A program made the position numbers and the translations under genes. Shown piece after piece: positions 28,501 to 43,500 of a stretch of DNA of 64,000 nucleotides (within the stretch, counting starts at the first letter, position 1; every line of letters begins with the position of its first letter). This DNA comes from Stictocephala bisonia (lineage: Eukaryota > Arthropoda > Insecta > Hemiptera > Membracidae): positions 1,046,347-1,110,346 of the forward strand of contig JAQJVL010000005.1 in NCBI GenBank assembly GCA_035578905.1. Reading direction: 5' to 3'. The notes below the pieces were generated by a model that was not told the DNA's origin, searched no databases, and saw nothing but the letters and a program-made list of their open reading frames with translations.

Positions 28501-31500
28501 TAAATTTTCTTTCCTTGCTCTGTTAACATTTTCAGGAAATGTTTGAATATGAATAAAATGTTTGTTCTGGTTCATGGAAAACAAAGAAAATTTAAAATTT
28601 AATAATTTGTCCTTTTGATATTTTAGGATACATTTTGAGGATTCGAGATGGAGTTAGTCTTTTTAATGGGGAATTTAAATTGAATAATATTGACTGTAAT
28701 TATTGATATAAATGTAAGGAAACACAAGAGGTGTAAAGTAATTTCTAATTCTAACTAGCTATAGTTATAATTGAGAAAACTTTTCAGAATCCTTTCAAAC
28801 ATGAAATGAAGTGATAGTGAAATCTGTTTTTTTAAGGGGTGAAGTTAGGACTGTAAAGTCCTCTCAAACACTTCATCCCAAGGCATGGAAGGAATGGCAC
28901 TTTAGTTGACAAAATTTGATTAGGACCTAAGAAATAAGTGAATACAAGTGGAAAGTAAGTTTATTTATCACAAATAGGATAATTGATTTAGGTTGGAGGG
29001 AAGTGGTGTCAAGGTATTAATACGTTTTCAACTAAATCGGCCTATATGCTGCCCATATTAATATATATATATATATATACATTTAAAATAATCACGATTA
29101 AGATTTTAAATATTCCTTGTTTGTTATTTACAAGAATGTCTTTAATGTAGAAGCTGTCATAAGCATCTAGTTATTCTTTATTTCTTACATCTTTTAGAAG
29201 ATTACATTTAGAAAAATTATGATAAAAATGTCTGTATTGTTTAACCATATTGAATTCAATTTTACCATCTGTTTGATTTCTTTTGAAAAGGATGTCTAAA
29301 ATGTGTATAGAGTAGTTGTTTTCGATTTCAATAGTAAATGTGATAGTTGGATAAAATGCACTTACTCATCAATAGTAAATGTGATAGTTGGATAGAATGC
29401 ACTTACTCATCAATAGTAAATGTGATAGTTGGATAGAATGCACTTACTCATCAATAGTAAATGTGATGGTTGGATAGAATTTACTTACTCATCAATAGTA
29501 AATGTGATAGTTGGATAGAATGCACTTACTCATCAATAGTAAATGTGATAGTTGGATGGAATGCACTTACTCATATTTTGGATAACATTTTAAACTACAA
29601 AAATATCACCTACAAATGAATCCAAGTCCTGGAGAAGTAATGTAACTTTTCATTAATTAATTATTAATTTCCTGCATACAGTTAAAAATGGTTCAAATAT
29701 ACAGTATATATATATATATTGGCAAGAAACAAAATAAAGGAGTTACTCATAGATGTTACCTCCATTTGGTTAGACAATTCTTCATTTATCTGAAAACTAT
29801 TCTAGGGCCATGCTGAGGTTTATTAGTAATATTCATAAACTTTTACTAGTTCAATTTTTAAATAAATTAGTCATTTTCTTATTTTGTTGAGAGTTTCTTT
29901 TATAAGCCCAATTGAAAAAAGTGAAGTCATGTCAAACGAAATTAAGTATTTGTTTTCTTCAAGTTTTAAATTTTTAGTAGACCTAGCTTTTAAAAAGTCA
30001 AATCTATGTATATTTAACGGATAATGCTGCATGAAATGGACGCTGTTGTAATTCTTGAACTAACCATTTGAATAATAGTTATGTAGGTTATTAATGCAAA
30101 AAATATTGCATACATTTTATTTCCAGGTTTGTGCATTTTTGGCAGGCAAAACATTTTGGAAGTATTTGGATTAGAAGCAGTTCTTTTGTAGTCATATTCT
30201 TGCATTGTTTAAATGGATGATGTCAATGACATAGAGGTTTTTCCAGTTTTATGTGTAGTAATCTGATGAACTCTATGTAAATGTTGATTTTTGTCAAGGA
30301 TGGGGATTGTATTACTTTTGTTATCTAAATAACATCTTATTTGAAATGTTGTAAGATATTCTTGTATTTTTTTTTTTTCTTTCTTTGTAGTGAAATTGTA
30401 CATACGAATCCAGTGTTATGTTTAATATTGTGTACGTCTGGGGACTACTGTACTCTGATAGCTATTCCTCATTACTATCACTTTCTACTTTTTCGTTACT
30501 CCAACTTAGGGGTCATCCCTAAATTACATAACGGTAAATTATGTCTTTTCAGAACCCTTCTCCTCCCCTGTAACAGACTTCTAACAGTAATACTTAACCC
30601 CTCCTCAAAAATTACGTAACACTGTCACCAACCCCCCACATTTTTTTCATCCACTTTCATGCATATTTTAATTTATGATGCGTTGTTTAGACTTTATTCA
30701 ATTTGTTTTTTAATGGGTGGTGAATATATTATTAACCTTAAAATATTTTATTTTGGGAAAAACAATCAAAGTGAGCGAATGAATTCAAACAAACTGCTGA
30801 GGTTTAATAGTTATGTAACGGTGCGTAAAACCTCCATCCTCCTTTGTAACGGTACATAACTCTGCTGAATATCCCCTCTCCCCTTCAGGCATTACGTAAT
30901 TTAGGGATGGACCCTGACATCAGTTGGCAATTTTAGTTTATTTAATATTCCAGTATGTATAGCTGATATAGATTACTGTTTTATGTCAATAAAAACCCAA
31001 TATTACAGGATTGATTATAGAACTGATCTAAGATATAATTCTATGTATAACTTTAATTGTTAAGTATCTTCCATCAAGATACATGTTACTTACTTTATTT
31101 CCTGCAGGTAAGAGGTTTAGTTTACAGAATGGATCTGCCAGACCATTTATATCCATAGGTTTGAGATTCTGAACAATACAAAATATTTTAGTTAGTATGC
31201 TTTTCCTTAAATGCCATTAGAATTTATAAAAAAAAAATTGAAATTAAATTCCTAACATATTTAATTTCTTTACATAACAATTAGTTCCTTTGCATAATCT
31301 GTCTTTTTTTAATAAATTAAACTCAAAACACTTATGTTCTTAAATATGAATTATTCAAAGTCAGATTTATGTTAACTAATTTGACATACTTTTTGCTTTA
31401 AAATATGAGGTATGTCCAGAAATTAAGTTCCATTTCTATTTATGTCTCTGCAGCGCTGTGATTGCACTTCTGCACATGCACGGCAGATGCTCTGTATCAA

Positions 31501-34500
31501 CGAGAAGAAACTTGCGCCATTTTGAGATCGCCACATACACTTTGTTGTGCTTGTTTACAATGTCGGTGTTGATTGAAAATCCTACTATTTGTGAAATCAT
31601 TTTGATTGCGTAAAACTTTACGTATCAATACCCCCTAGCGTCATACTTATACGAGATACTTATCTAGGGTTAAAACAGGAAAAGGTTATAACAGTCTTCT
31701 TTTTAATGATCACTCCTTATTAGGTATTATTTTTATCAGGTATGATAATTTTTTAACCCTAGATATGTGGTTTCAAAGAATTTATTTATATGTTTGAAAA
31801 TTAATTCAGTGTAAGTTTACATACACTCATGTTCAAACATGATAAAAAAAGTCTTTGAAACCGCAGTTCAAAGTTGCAGTTAAAAAACTGCAACTTCAAA
31901 GCTTCCCATGCATTAGTGGCTGACTTCTTGTCCATAATCTTCTGATAGACTTCATCTGTGACTGCACTTGTTATCATGGACTTAGCATAACTGTTAGACT
32001 TATGGTATAAATCGGAAGTTTCATTTTGTTTCCTTATTTCTTCTACCGTAGCCATTTCATTAATTGCTTCAGGTTTTCCCAACTTCCTGACATTGACATC
32101 TTCCCTCATGATAATCCAACAAATTTTGCATTTCTCTTTTCCATGTAGGCCAGTATAACTCACCTCTGAAAGGCATAGCATACTTTCAACAGTCCATATT
32201 TAAATACTGACCAGTTGTTTTGTTTGAATTTTAAGAAACTAAACAACGTTCTCAATATTTAAGCAATCTGGGAAGTCGTCTGTGAAAGGTACAAGCCCTT
32301 GTGAGATAAGAAGCCCAGAATGAAGCACTTGAGTGTTATAGGGTCTACCTGTTGTGCTCACATTCAGTTCAGAGACGTCGCAAAATGAATAAAAAGGCAG
32401 TTCGAGGATATCTTGTAGGATATGACAGAGATAAATGTAACAGAGTTTGGATAAAAGAAGAAAACAAGGATATTCTCAGTAGAGATATTGTTTTTCAAGA
32501 AAGTACAAGGAAGTATGAAAAAGATGTTAAAATTCCACTCAGATATACTGAGTATTCCAATGAGGGAAAGAAAAACAAGAAACTGACGATTTGAGAGAAA
32601 GTATGAGAACTCCAGACAAATTTTAAGAAGGAACAGGTAGTATTCAAAGTAAGCACTAGAATCAAGCTATTAAAGTTGAAATAAAATCATTAGAAGAAAA
32701 CAAAACATGGGAACTGACAAATTTGCCAAAAGGAACAAAAGCCCATTGAATAAAAGTGGTTGTTTAGATTGAAAACGAATCCACATGGTAGTGATGATAA
32801 TTATAAAGCAAGGTTGGCTGTGAAAAGATTTAACCAGCGCTATGGAATAGACTACAATTCAGCCAGTAACCAAAATGAGCACAATACATACAACGCCAAG
32901 TATTGCAGCTTGTGAGAAAATGCATTTGACACAATTTGATGTCTGCATAGCATTCTTGTACGGAGAGCTAGAAGAATCTATTTTTTTAAACAACCAGAGG
33001 AGTTCAATGACAATACTGATATAGCTTGTAAGCTCAAGGGCAGTCTTTATGGATTAAAGCAGCCCTGGACGCTAACTAAATGGTTTGAGGGATTTCTTTG
33101 AGGGACTTGCAAAGAGTTAAAAAAAAGTGATGCAGATCCATGTCTGTATATCAGAGAGCAAAATGGCAAGAAGATTGATATATTTGTGTTTATAAGTGGA
33201 TGATGGGCTAGTAATTGTAACTGATGAACTGAAAGCTGAAAGCTTCATAGTAAAAGAGTTGAAATTAGAGTTCAAAATTACTGTGAAACCAGCATCATAT
33301 TTTCTTAGTCTTAAGATGATCGTTTGGAATATGGTAAGATCAGAATCACTCAACAAGCACACGCTAGAAATATTCTTTAACGTTTTAACTTTCAAGACAG
33401 CAACCCAGTTGACCCAACCACCCACCTATACTCGTACTATTATATTGGCCCGCCCATACACGTACTATTATATTACGTATATGGGACTTAACCTATGTAA
33501 CAAGTCAATGCAAGGTAGAATACTCTACAGGCAAGCAGTGGGCTCCTTGGCGTATCTCTTGAACTGGAGCACATTTAGCTCACAGAGTTAGTTACTTATC
33601 AAAATCACCAGATACAGCCAAGAAGGAGATGTTGTTAAGTTGAAAACAGTACAGGTACCTAGCTAGAAAACTAGTTTGGGAATCGTTTATCAACCAAATG
33701 TATGAAAAGTGGTAATTTAGAATGTTTCAGTGATGCAGACTTTGTTGAATATAACAAAACTGGACAATAGTCATCAAGAGTTGTTATTACACATGCTGGT
33801 AGAATGATTTCTTGACTTAGTCAGAAGCAGAGTATGACATCTACGTCTATTATAGATGAAGATCTTACAGCTACTCATTAAGCTATCAAAGAAAGCATTT
33901 GCCTAAGGAAACTATTTCAAAAGTATGACAGAGCCTAAAGAAACGCCAGTTTTTCAAGTAAACATTCAGGCTACTGTGAGATTGTGCCACAATCCAGAAC
34001 TTCTCTGTAGAACTAAACACAAAGTATTTCTTTATTCAAGAAAAAGTACAGGATGGAGAACTTGATGTAGAGTTTGTTTTGATGGAGCATCAATCAAGTT
34101 GCTGACGTTATGACGAAACCACTTATGAAATCAAGATTTCAAGCTCTTTATTTACGCCTTACAACTGAATTTCATCATATGAAAACAATTCATAACAATA
34201 TTTGTCTTAAATTAGACTGAAATAAGAATAATCTTATTCATGTGCTTAGTTTGGAAGAAAACATAATATAGAGTAAATAAGTTTATTGTAATAGATTGAA
34301 ATTAATCATTACATTATTAAGCAAACAAAAAATCATTAAAGATACAAATTTATGCTAAAACAGTATCAATGTACACTAGGAACACAATTATCTGAAGCTG
34401 ATGGCACCAAGCCCATTTCAGATGATCAAATTATTTTATAATATGGTTTGGTATTAACACGTCCCGTGCGGGCTACACTGATCAACGTAGTGCTGCTATG

Positions 34501-37500
34501 ACACACCTGGTGGTGCACATGGAACAATGCACCGCCCACCATTGAAATGTATTTATTCACGGTGAGGCTAGCCATTGCCCAGGAACATTGTGTTGCTTGC
34601 CGCTTGTTGTGGCAGTCTTGGTGTTCCTTTTTGGTGTATTTTGTTTTCGGATACCGCTATATTTGTGTGAGGGGTGCCTGTACTATGTGATTTTGTTTCA
34701 TAATCATTGTTGTATGACTGTAATCATGTTTTTAAGTTTAGAAGATTTTCACAAGCTATATGTGAAATTTTAATTTCATAACTGAAATTATGTTATAGCT
34801 TTGTATGTGTTATTAAAATTGCTTTTTTTATTATCTCGTACACTACAATAGTTTTAGTTATCCTTTTTATGTTTTAGTGTTAAATATCATCATCAATTAG
34901 TTCAATTTTCTTCATAACCAATAAGATTTATAATATTTGTTCCATAATTGTACTTTGTTTAGGAGCTGGTTGTTAATGGGTTGTAGATCGTTTGAATAAT
35001 GTTAATCTTAGTTTTTCTGTGTGTGTATGTTTGTGTATGTGTGGTTTGTTGACATTGTTGGATGTGCTTGGGTCGCTGCTGACCGCTGCTGTAGGTACCC
35101 TGCTGTCGCACTTGAATTCTGACCCCTCCCTGGAGCTTCATGCCGGAACACTCCTCCTCCCCCTCACCCCGATAATCTCTGCCAAATACTTAAACCATAC
35201 CATAAACATCTAAAGGCAGCTCATATTAATGCCCAATCTTTAATCTACCATTTTGATGAATTTTTAACAATTTTTAATAATAATTTATTTGATCTTATAT
35301 TTATATCTGAGACTTGGCTGAAACCTTACATTAATAATAAATCAGTCGAATTTCCAGGCTATTGTCTTCATCGAAACAATCGTCTCCACTAGGGGGGTGG
35401 AGGTGTTGCCATCTATGTCAAGTCTCACCTGTCTAGTTACATATTTATTGCATGCCTCCGACACTTCTAGAGAAGGAAGGCCTGAATATATGTTCTTAGA
35501 TATCAGCGTTAATGGAACGAATATCCTTGCTGGTGTATGCTACAGAGCTCCAAATCTTCGTTATCTTTCTGAATATGAGGAATCTCTTCAAGCCCACATA
35601 GCTCGCTACAGTCATGTCTTAGTGATGGGGGACAGTCATGACTTAATTGGACCTGTTACTTATGATCAAACATACTTAACTACTATGTTACTTTCCTGTA
35701 GCATGACAATACTAAAACTAGACGCCACTCACCATACTGCCACTGCTGACACTTGGCTTGACATCATGGCCGTTACTGACCCGACTCTAGTTGCACACCA
35801 CGGACAACTCTCTGCTCCTGGTCTTTCAAAACACGACCTTATCTTTCTTGTTTATAAACTTTGGCCACCTAACGTTTTATCATCTAACGGTATTAATTTC
35901 ATGGTGCATAAATTTAACTTTCTTTTATCCAATCTTTTTGATGATCACGCTCCAATGATTAAAAAACGAGTTACTATAGGACCAGCTCCTTGGCTTACTG
36001 ATCATATTTGCCATTTACAAAATCTGCCCAGGACTGGGCTATTTATAAACACTTGTATAGTTTATGGGCTAAGAAATAGAACCCAACAGAAAATAAATTC
36101 TAAGATCAGATTTTATTATAATTCCTTTTCTCAAAATCTTTCTACAAAAATATTATGGTCTAAACTTAAGGAGCTAGAAATCAGGAAATCCAAGCAGGAA
36201 CCCACCATTTCTTTGGACTTGAACTCTCTCAATAATTTCATTGTTAATATCCCTGTTGCCATGATTGGTGCATGCAGTTATGTTACTGAGATTGAGAATA
36301 ACCCTACAGTGGTCCCCAACCATCAGTTTTATTTTGCACCTGTAACTGAGGCTGACATGTTCAAAGCTGTCATGAGGATGCCCAGTGGCGCTGTCGGGGC
36401 TGACAATATTCCCATCCGATTTATTAAAGATACGCTATCTTTTATTCTGCCCATAATGACTAAAATATTAAATGTATCTTTAAAATCAGCTTCTTTTCCA
36501 GTTTTCTGGAAACATGCAGTAGTATGTCCATTGCAAAAATGTTCCTCACCTGAAAATCTTTCTAACTTTAGGCCTATCAGTATACTCTCCGCCCTCTCCA
36601 AATGCCTTAAACGAGTCATGCACCAACAATTTATATCGTACCTGGATCGAAATCAAATTATGTTGAAATATCAATCTGGCTTTCGTTCCAATCATAGTAC
36701 TACTACTGCTCTTCTTAAGATCACTGATGACATTAGGTTAGCCATGGATAAGAGACTCATTACTATTCTAACTTTATTTGATTTTTCAAAAGCTTTTGAT
36801 TTTATTTATCATCCTTAACTTCTCATTAAATTAAAAATGGCTGGCTTCTCTGATGGTTGTGTTAACTGGGTTAAATCATATCTTACTGACTGACAGCACT
36901 TGTGAGTGCAGAGATGCTGAGTCAGAGTGGAGGCTCGTCACACGAGGGTTCCCCAAGGTTCCGTCCCTGGTCCTTTGTTATTTTCCTTGTACATCAACAA
37001 TATTACTGAAGTTATTTATTACGGTAAGTTCCACTTGTACGCTGACGATTTACAAATATACTATGATTTTCCTATTTAAGATACAAATGCTTCTGTATCT
37101 TTGATCAATGAGGACATTGACTCAATCACTATATGGGCACAGAAACATGGACTTAAACTGTACGAGACTAAGACCCAAACCTTGGTGTTAGGGACTCGAC
37201 AGCTCCTTTCTAAAATTGATTTACAATATTTTCCTGAAGTAAAACTGAACAACTACGAACTGGAATACTGTGAAAAGGTAACAAACCTTGGTCTTATTAT
37301 AAATAAGACACTGACGTGGAATGAATCTGTTACTTCAACTTGCAATAGTCTTTGCTGGAATCCATAGTTTAACACGTTTTGCTTTATTCCTTCCATACAA
37401 TGTTAGAGTCATGCTGGTGCTGGTGATTACTCAAGTGTTACCTCACTTCAACTACTGGGACGTAGTCATTAACAGTATGACTGTTGAGCTCTCAGAGAGA

Positions 37501-40500
37501 CTGCAACGTGCACAGAATTATTGTATCTGTTTCATTTTCAACCTACGACGACATGATCATGTTACTCCTTATTTTGAGCAGCTAGGTGTTTTGAAACTGA
37601 GAAATCTCCGTGAATAACATATTCTTACTTTGTTGTATGTTATCATCAGATCAAACTTACCATCTTATCTCTCCAAAAGATATTCTTTCTTGTCCCAGAT
37701 TAGTTCTTGTTATACACGAAGAAGAGCTATACTTCTATCGATTCCACAATATAGAAATACAATTTTCAATCAATCCTTTTTAGTCACTTCATGTCGTTTG
37801 TGGAATTCTCTTTCTGATAATTTTAAATTTATAGAAAACCGTGCCTGCTTCTATAGCAGGAAGTTGTTGCTTGAACTGTAGTAGTGGGGGGATTGGCGGC
37901 GATGGGTGGGCGTGCATGTGAAGGGACCATGTATGAGTGATAGTTGTGAATGAACTTAAATGGTTAAAATTTATTCATCGTTCATGCTGTATTATGTAAA
38001 ATTAATCTTTTTAAGTTGTTTTGTTTTTGTACTATTTGATTCATTTTTCGCTTTTGTATCATAAATCTTAATGTGCAACTTTTTTTGTGGTTAAATGGTA
38101 GAGAGGACTGAATAGTCCTAACTTTGCCACATACGTAAAGGCATTTTTCATTTAATTTTTTTAACTGTTTTATACTCAGTCTGGGGGGTGCGCTATTATG
38201 TTCTCTTTCAGCATTGAATGTATTAAATAGAGAATCAGCATCACGTACACCAGCATATACGTGTAGCATTTATTTATAGACTTACATTATAATAAATTTC
38301 TTATAAAAGCAAAACTTACTAATATAATATTGCAGTAGACACATAATGTAAGTAGATTGTTTTAAAATAGAAAGTAACAAATTGCATATAATTAGTTGTT
38401 AAAATGTAATTTTATTTAATTAACATATTTAGGACTAAATAAAACTAACTGATATTTTTTTTAGTTTACAAGTTGTTTTCATAATTAATTATAAATCAAA
38501 TCATAAGTAAATTCTGCACAAAATATAAAACAATGAAACTTAGTTATAAAAAGTTAAAGCTAAGAAAACAAGGAACGACAGAGCGTTGTAATTCAAAGCC
38601 AAGGTACATCTGCAGGAGAATCTCTACAGACTATCGCCGACAGTGACAACACAGTCTGGTTGCTGGTGGTGCGGCACATGCACAATTACAGAGTTTTACT
38701 ACCATAGTTGCCTTACAGTAATCTTCATACACTCAAGAAAAACGTTCTATAGTCAGATAACATGTTTGTCACACTGTAGTAATGTATGAAAAAATTCATA
38801 ACAAGTTTTAATTGATAAACATCATGTTTTAAAGTGGGTATATATCTTTAACAATATATTGGTGTAAAACATTGGAATACAAAACAATTCTGAGTGTACT
38901 TTGGTTAGCTGCATTCCAGATAAATGCGCCCCTAGTGCATGAGTAAGCACGTTAATATTAGTACACTCTATTTAAATGCCAAAATCTATCGAATTACCTT
39001 GGCACGATGTAAAGATACATGGATTGAGCTTGAAGCAGAGTTATAAAACAGACTAAGTTCCACCACACCAAGATTAGCTGGAAAAGCACAAAAATCTGTT
39101 AGCACAAAATTTACAGTGATAAATTTCAATTAGACCTTTAAAAAAACAACAAAATTTATATAGTTAAGTATATTTTAAAGACTTAAACAGCATATTTTAT
39201 ATGTTTTAGTATTCCTTTCCTAAATAATTACCTTTTTTCATTTCAAAATAATCTAAATTATCATATTTTAAAACCATATTTCTTTCCTAATTTTGTTTTA
39301 AATATCGCTTTGTTAACATACTGTAAGCTTTAGGGAAGGTTTAGAGGATTCGGTGATGTAACAATCAGATGAGAGAGGAAATACCTTGGACTTCTCATCC
39401 ACAAAAATAAAAAAAAAAATTGAAAATAGTTATCAAAGACCTGTCTACTTAGAGATCTGTTTTAAAAAACTTGATCAAAGAGAGTTTATGAAATATTTGC
39501 AAAGAAAACTTCATTAAACATATAATAACAATCTAATACTGACAAAAATAAACGTGATGACTTATCATGGGATAGCTATGATGTCAGCCAGTGCACTCCA
39601 TAAAATAAGTAGATAAGGAATTTCTGATAGAATAAAATTTCACAACCCTCTGAATTTGCAATTATTTCATGCATTTATGAAGAATATTCAGCATTTCATT
39701 CCAGCCTGAGATGGAACGAAAGCTTTACTGAACCACTGTAACAATCTATGAGGGTAATTTTTAAAGTAAAAACCGTTTTCAAATAGCGTAAGAGAAACTT
39801 TATTTATGGATATAAATGATATCACAAACTAAAATATGAACATTATTTTCACTTTTCTATGTAGTCACCATTAACATCAACACATTTTTGAAGTCGTGGT
39901 ACCAGCTTTTGGATCCCATCATCAAAGAACACTCCTGCCTGACTGTTAAACCAGTTTGTAACTGTTTCTTTTAACATGTCATCATTTTTCAAGCACTCTC
40001 CACCAAGAAATTCCTTAAGTTTTGGAAAAAGATGAAAATCCGATGGTGCTAAGTTAGGACTGTATGGTGGATGATCCATTATTTCCCAACGAAAGTTGTC
40101 CAGTTGCGTCTGTGTCCTTGCCGCGACATGAGGCCGAGCGTTGTCGTGAAGCAGAATGACGCCGCTAGAGAGCAGGCCCCGTCGGCGGTTTTGAATAGCG
40201 CACCTAAGCTTCAATAATGTTTTGCAATATCTTTCAGCATTTATTTTTATTCCTCGTGGCAGAAAGTCTATCAGAAGAATACACTTTCGGTCAAAAAAAA
40301 CCGTGGCTATGATTTTTCTTGTTAAAGGTTCTTGCTTGAATTTTCTTGGTTTCGTCGGGGAGTTTTAATGATTGACGTTTTGTCTCAGGAGTATAGTATG
40401 CAACCCACGTTTCATCACCGGTCACAATGTGACTTAAGAATTCATCGCCATCTCTGTGATAGCGCTCCAAAAAGGACAAAGAATATGCCATACGCTTTGC

Positions 40501-43500
40501 TTTGTGTTCTTGTGTCAACATTTTTGGCACCCATCTCGCACACATTTTTTTGTAATGCAGTTTGTCAGTAACAATGTTGTAAACTACTGATCTTGAAACT
40601 TGGGGAAATTTCTGACTAAGTTCGTCAATAGTGAAGCGCTGATTTTGGCGAATTTCCTCATCAACTTTTTGTGCCAACTCTTCATTGATGACAGTAGGCC
40701 GTCCAGGTCGTTCTTCATCATGAACACTTGTCCTTCCTTCATTAAAAAGCCTATACCATTTTCGCACATTTCCATCATTCGTAACACCCTCACCGTAAAC
40801 TTCAAGAAGCTGTCGGTGAATTTCAGCAGGACGAACATTTATTGCATTTAAAAACCGAATAACTGAGCGTACTTCACAGTCGGCGTAGTTATTGATTGAC
40901 ATTGCGACAAACAAAGCAGTATAACCACACAACCAGCATCAGCAGAGACGTGAAAAGTAATAGTGGCGTTGACGGAACAGGCCAGTAAGTGCTGGCCTTG
41001 AATGGACGTCACGTGACCGGATGTTCGGGCACGATGCGCAATAGTTTTTTATTTTAAAAATGACCCTCGTATCTACATCTTGTATTGCATCCATGCAGGT
41101 TTCAACTGGCCTGAAAGCGTGTTTTGAGCTAAGTTCAATACTTCTCCAAGAATATTAATCCTACAGTAGGCATCATAAACTTAATTTCCCTAAAGGCATT
41201 TTGGCATGACTCTGTAGACTATATATATCGTATGGCTTTCAAAGCCATCAGACTAATACAAAACATTCCATTAAAAATGTCTAAATAAAATTAAATATAA
41301 AGTACAAAGTATATTGTACAGAACATATAAATTATGCCTATAAACCGATTTTCCATGAAGCTTGACAAACACTAGGATAAAATAAAATAATCATTCATTG
41401 TAGTTTGCACAAAAAATAAATGAACAAGTTATAAAAATGAACTGCAGTTCTGTGCATAGCCACTGATGCATGTACTATGTAAATATAGTGCATATTCATA
41501 TCCATGACTGATAGAAAGCTTGTCGTATTTACTGTAAATTAATCCCAATAACTGACCAGCAAGTAAAACATCCAACAGTAAGTCTAGTTTGAGTAAAATA
41601 TCAGAAAAGACGCCAGAAACACAAGAGAGGCTTGCTAAACTTGAATAGGTTGAACTGAGTTTTATTGAAGTTTTGACCAAGGAAATTCATCTTTTAGAGA
41701 TACGGTACACATGTGTTTGATTTTTGATAAACATGTTGTAAATATTTCTTCATGTCTTAAAAATCAACTAAACTTCATGTTATTAAAATTGGTCTCAAAC
41801 ATTATAATACTCAGTACACTGTATTGGAGATGTGATAGTATTGTGACAGTGGATTTTAATTGCTTCACTCACATAAAAAGTTGATAAACATTTTAGTACA
41901 GTGGAACTGACCCACTCGCCCCCCCCCCTATAAATGTACAGTGGAACTGACCCACCCGCCTTCCCATAAATGAACAGTGGAACTGACCCACCCGCCTACC
42001 TATACGAGTGTACAGTGGAACTGACACACCCTCCCTCCCATAAATGTACAATGATACTGACCCACCCGCCTACTTATACGAGTGTACGGGGGAACTGACC
42101 CACTCACCCTCCCATAAATGTACAGTGGACCTGACCCACCCACCCTCCCATAAATGTACAGTGGAACTGACCCAACCACTCTCCCATAAATGTACAGTGG
42201 CATTGAACCACCCGCCCTCCCATAAATGTCCAGTAAAACTGACAGTTTAGTACACTGTCATAGCACTAATGTACTAGATAAACAGTTTAGTACACTGTCG
42301 TAGCGCTGATATACTAGATAAATCAAATATATTACCATCAGGCACCAAGTTGGGAAAATCCTCAGAAATCTCTTCACTAAAACTGACCCCAGTTTTGTGG
42401 CCACTGAAGGAACTTCCTGACAGTGAGAAGTGGTCAGATTCTGAACACCAGTCTCGACTTGTCAGCAGACTCAACTGTGAATTCTGACGACTACAATCAA
42501 ATAAAAACGTAGCATTAGAGTGTATTAAATGAAAGAAATCACTATTTTAAGATGAAGTTAGGACCCAATCTCTTTCCCAATAAACTTTAACAAACTATAA
42601 CTAAGCATAAAAAAACTAACATTACAAAATATGTAACACATACATAATACAAAAAGTATGTAACGTAAACTTATAATCAATCTAACACATTTAAACCGGC
42701 ACATGTAAATTATTTTTGTAATTGGTTTTAAAATGCAATAACTTGAGGAATAAAGTGGGTTTGCATCTCAAACTTAGTTGGGACAGATTGAAGAACAAGT
42801 GTACAGAGCAGCAATAATTCATTATTGATGTTTAATTTAATACAGGGTGGTTGGCTCTTGGTGTGAAAGTTTTTAAGGGGTTATAATATAATGTAAATAT
42901 AACACATTGGTGGCTCTTCTCAAAATTGGCTTAGAAATGAATTAATTTCAGTTTTTCTAAAAAACCAGTGTTTTTGTACAGAAATTTGTTATTTCTCGGC
43001 AACCCGAAATCATATGACCAAAAATGACTTAATTCTCAGATTCTCTATTAAATTTACTATCTAAAAAAGTCATTATTTTAAATGGTCACATTATAAAATT
43101 GATCCTTAGGCCTAGTAGAAGTGTAACATTGCTAAGTTTAAATAAAGATCAAAGATAATTGAACCAATTATTTTCATAACACCTGTATACAAGAAGGGGT
43201 CAAGTTACATTAGAAACTTTGCCATTTAATAAGCTTTAAAGTGATATGCCACATGATTATAGTTTAGTACTCGGTGACCCACTTTTAATCAATAGTAAGA
43301 CTGTACTACAAGCTGGAATTTATGTAAGAAATGCAATAAAGGTCATCATAAAATTGTTTTCATTATTATGAGTACAATAGTGACACATTTGTAGCTAATA
43401 ATGATGAAAGAGGCAATCCTCAAAACAGCTTTAAAACTTCACATATCATTTTCAAACTGCCTGCCTTGCTTCCTAATGCAAGCTCTTATTCTTTTCCTCA

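Noticed and set aside
34588..34773. 61-codon hydrophobic frame resembling a membrane peptide
   Set aside because: Low-complexity AT-rich translation in LINE-flanking DNA; no supporting features.
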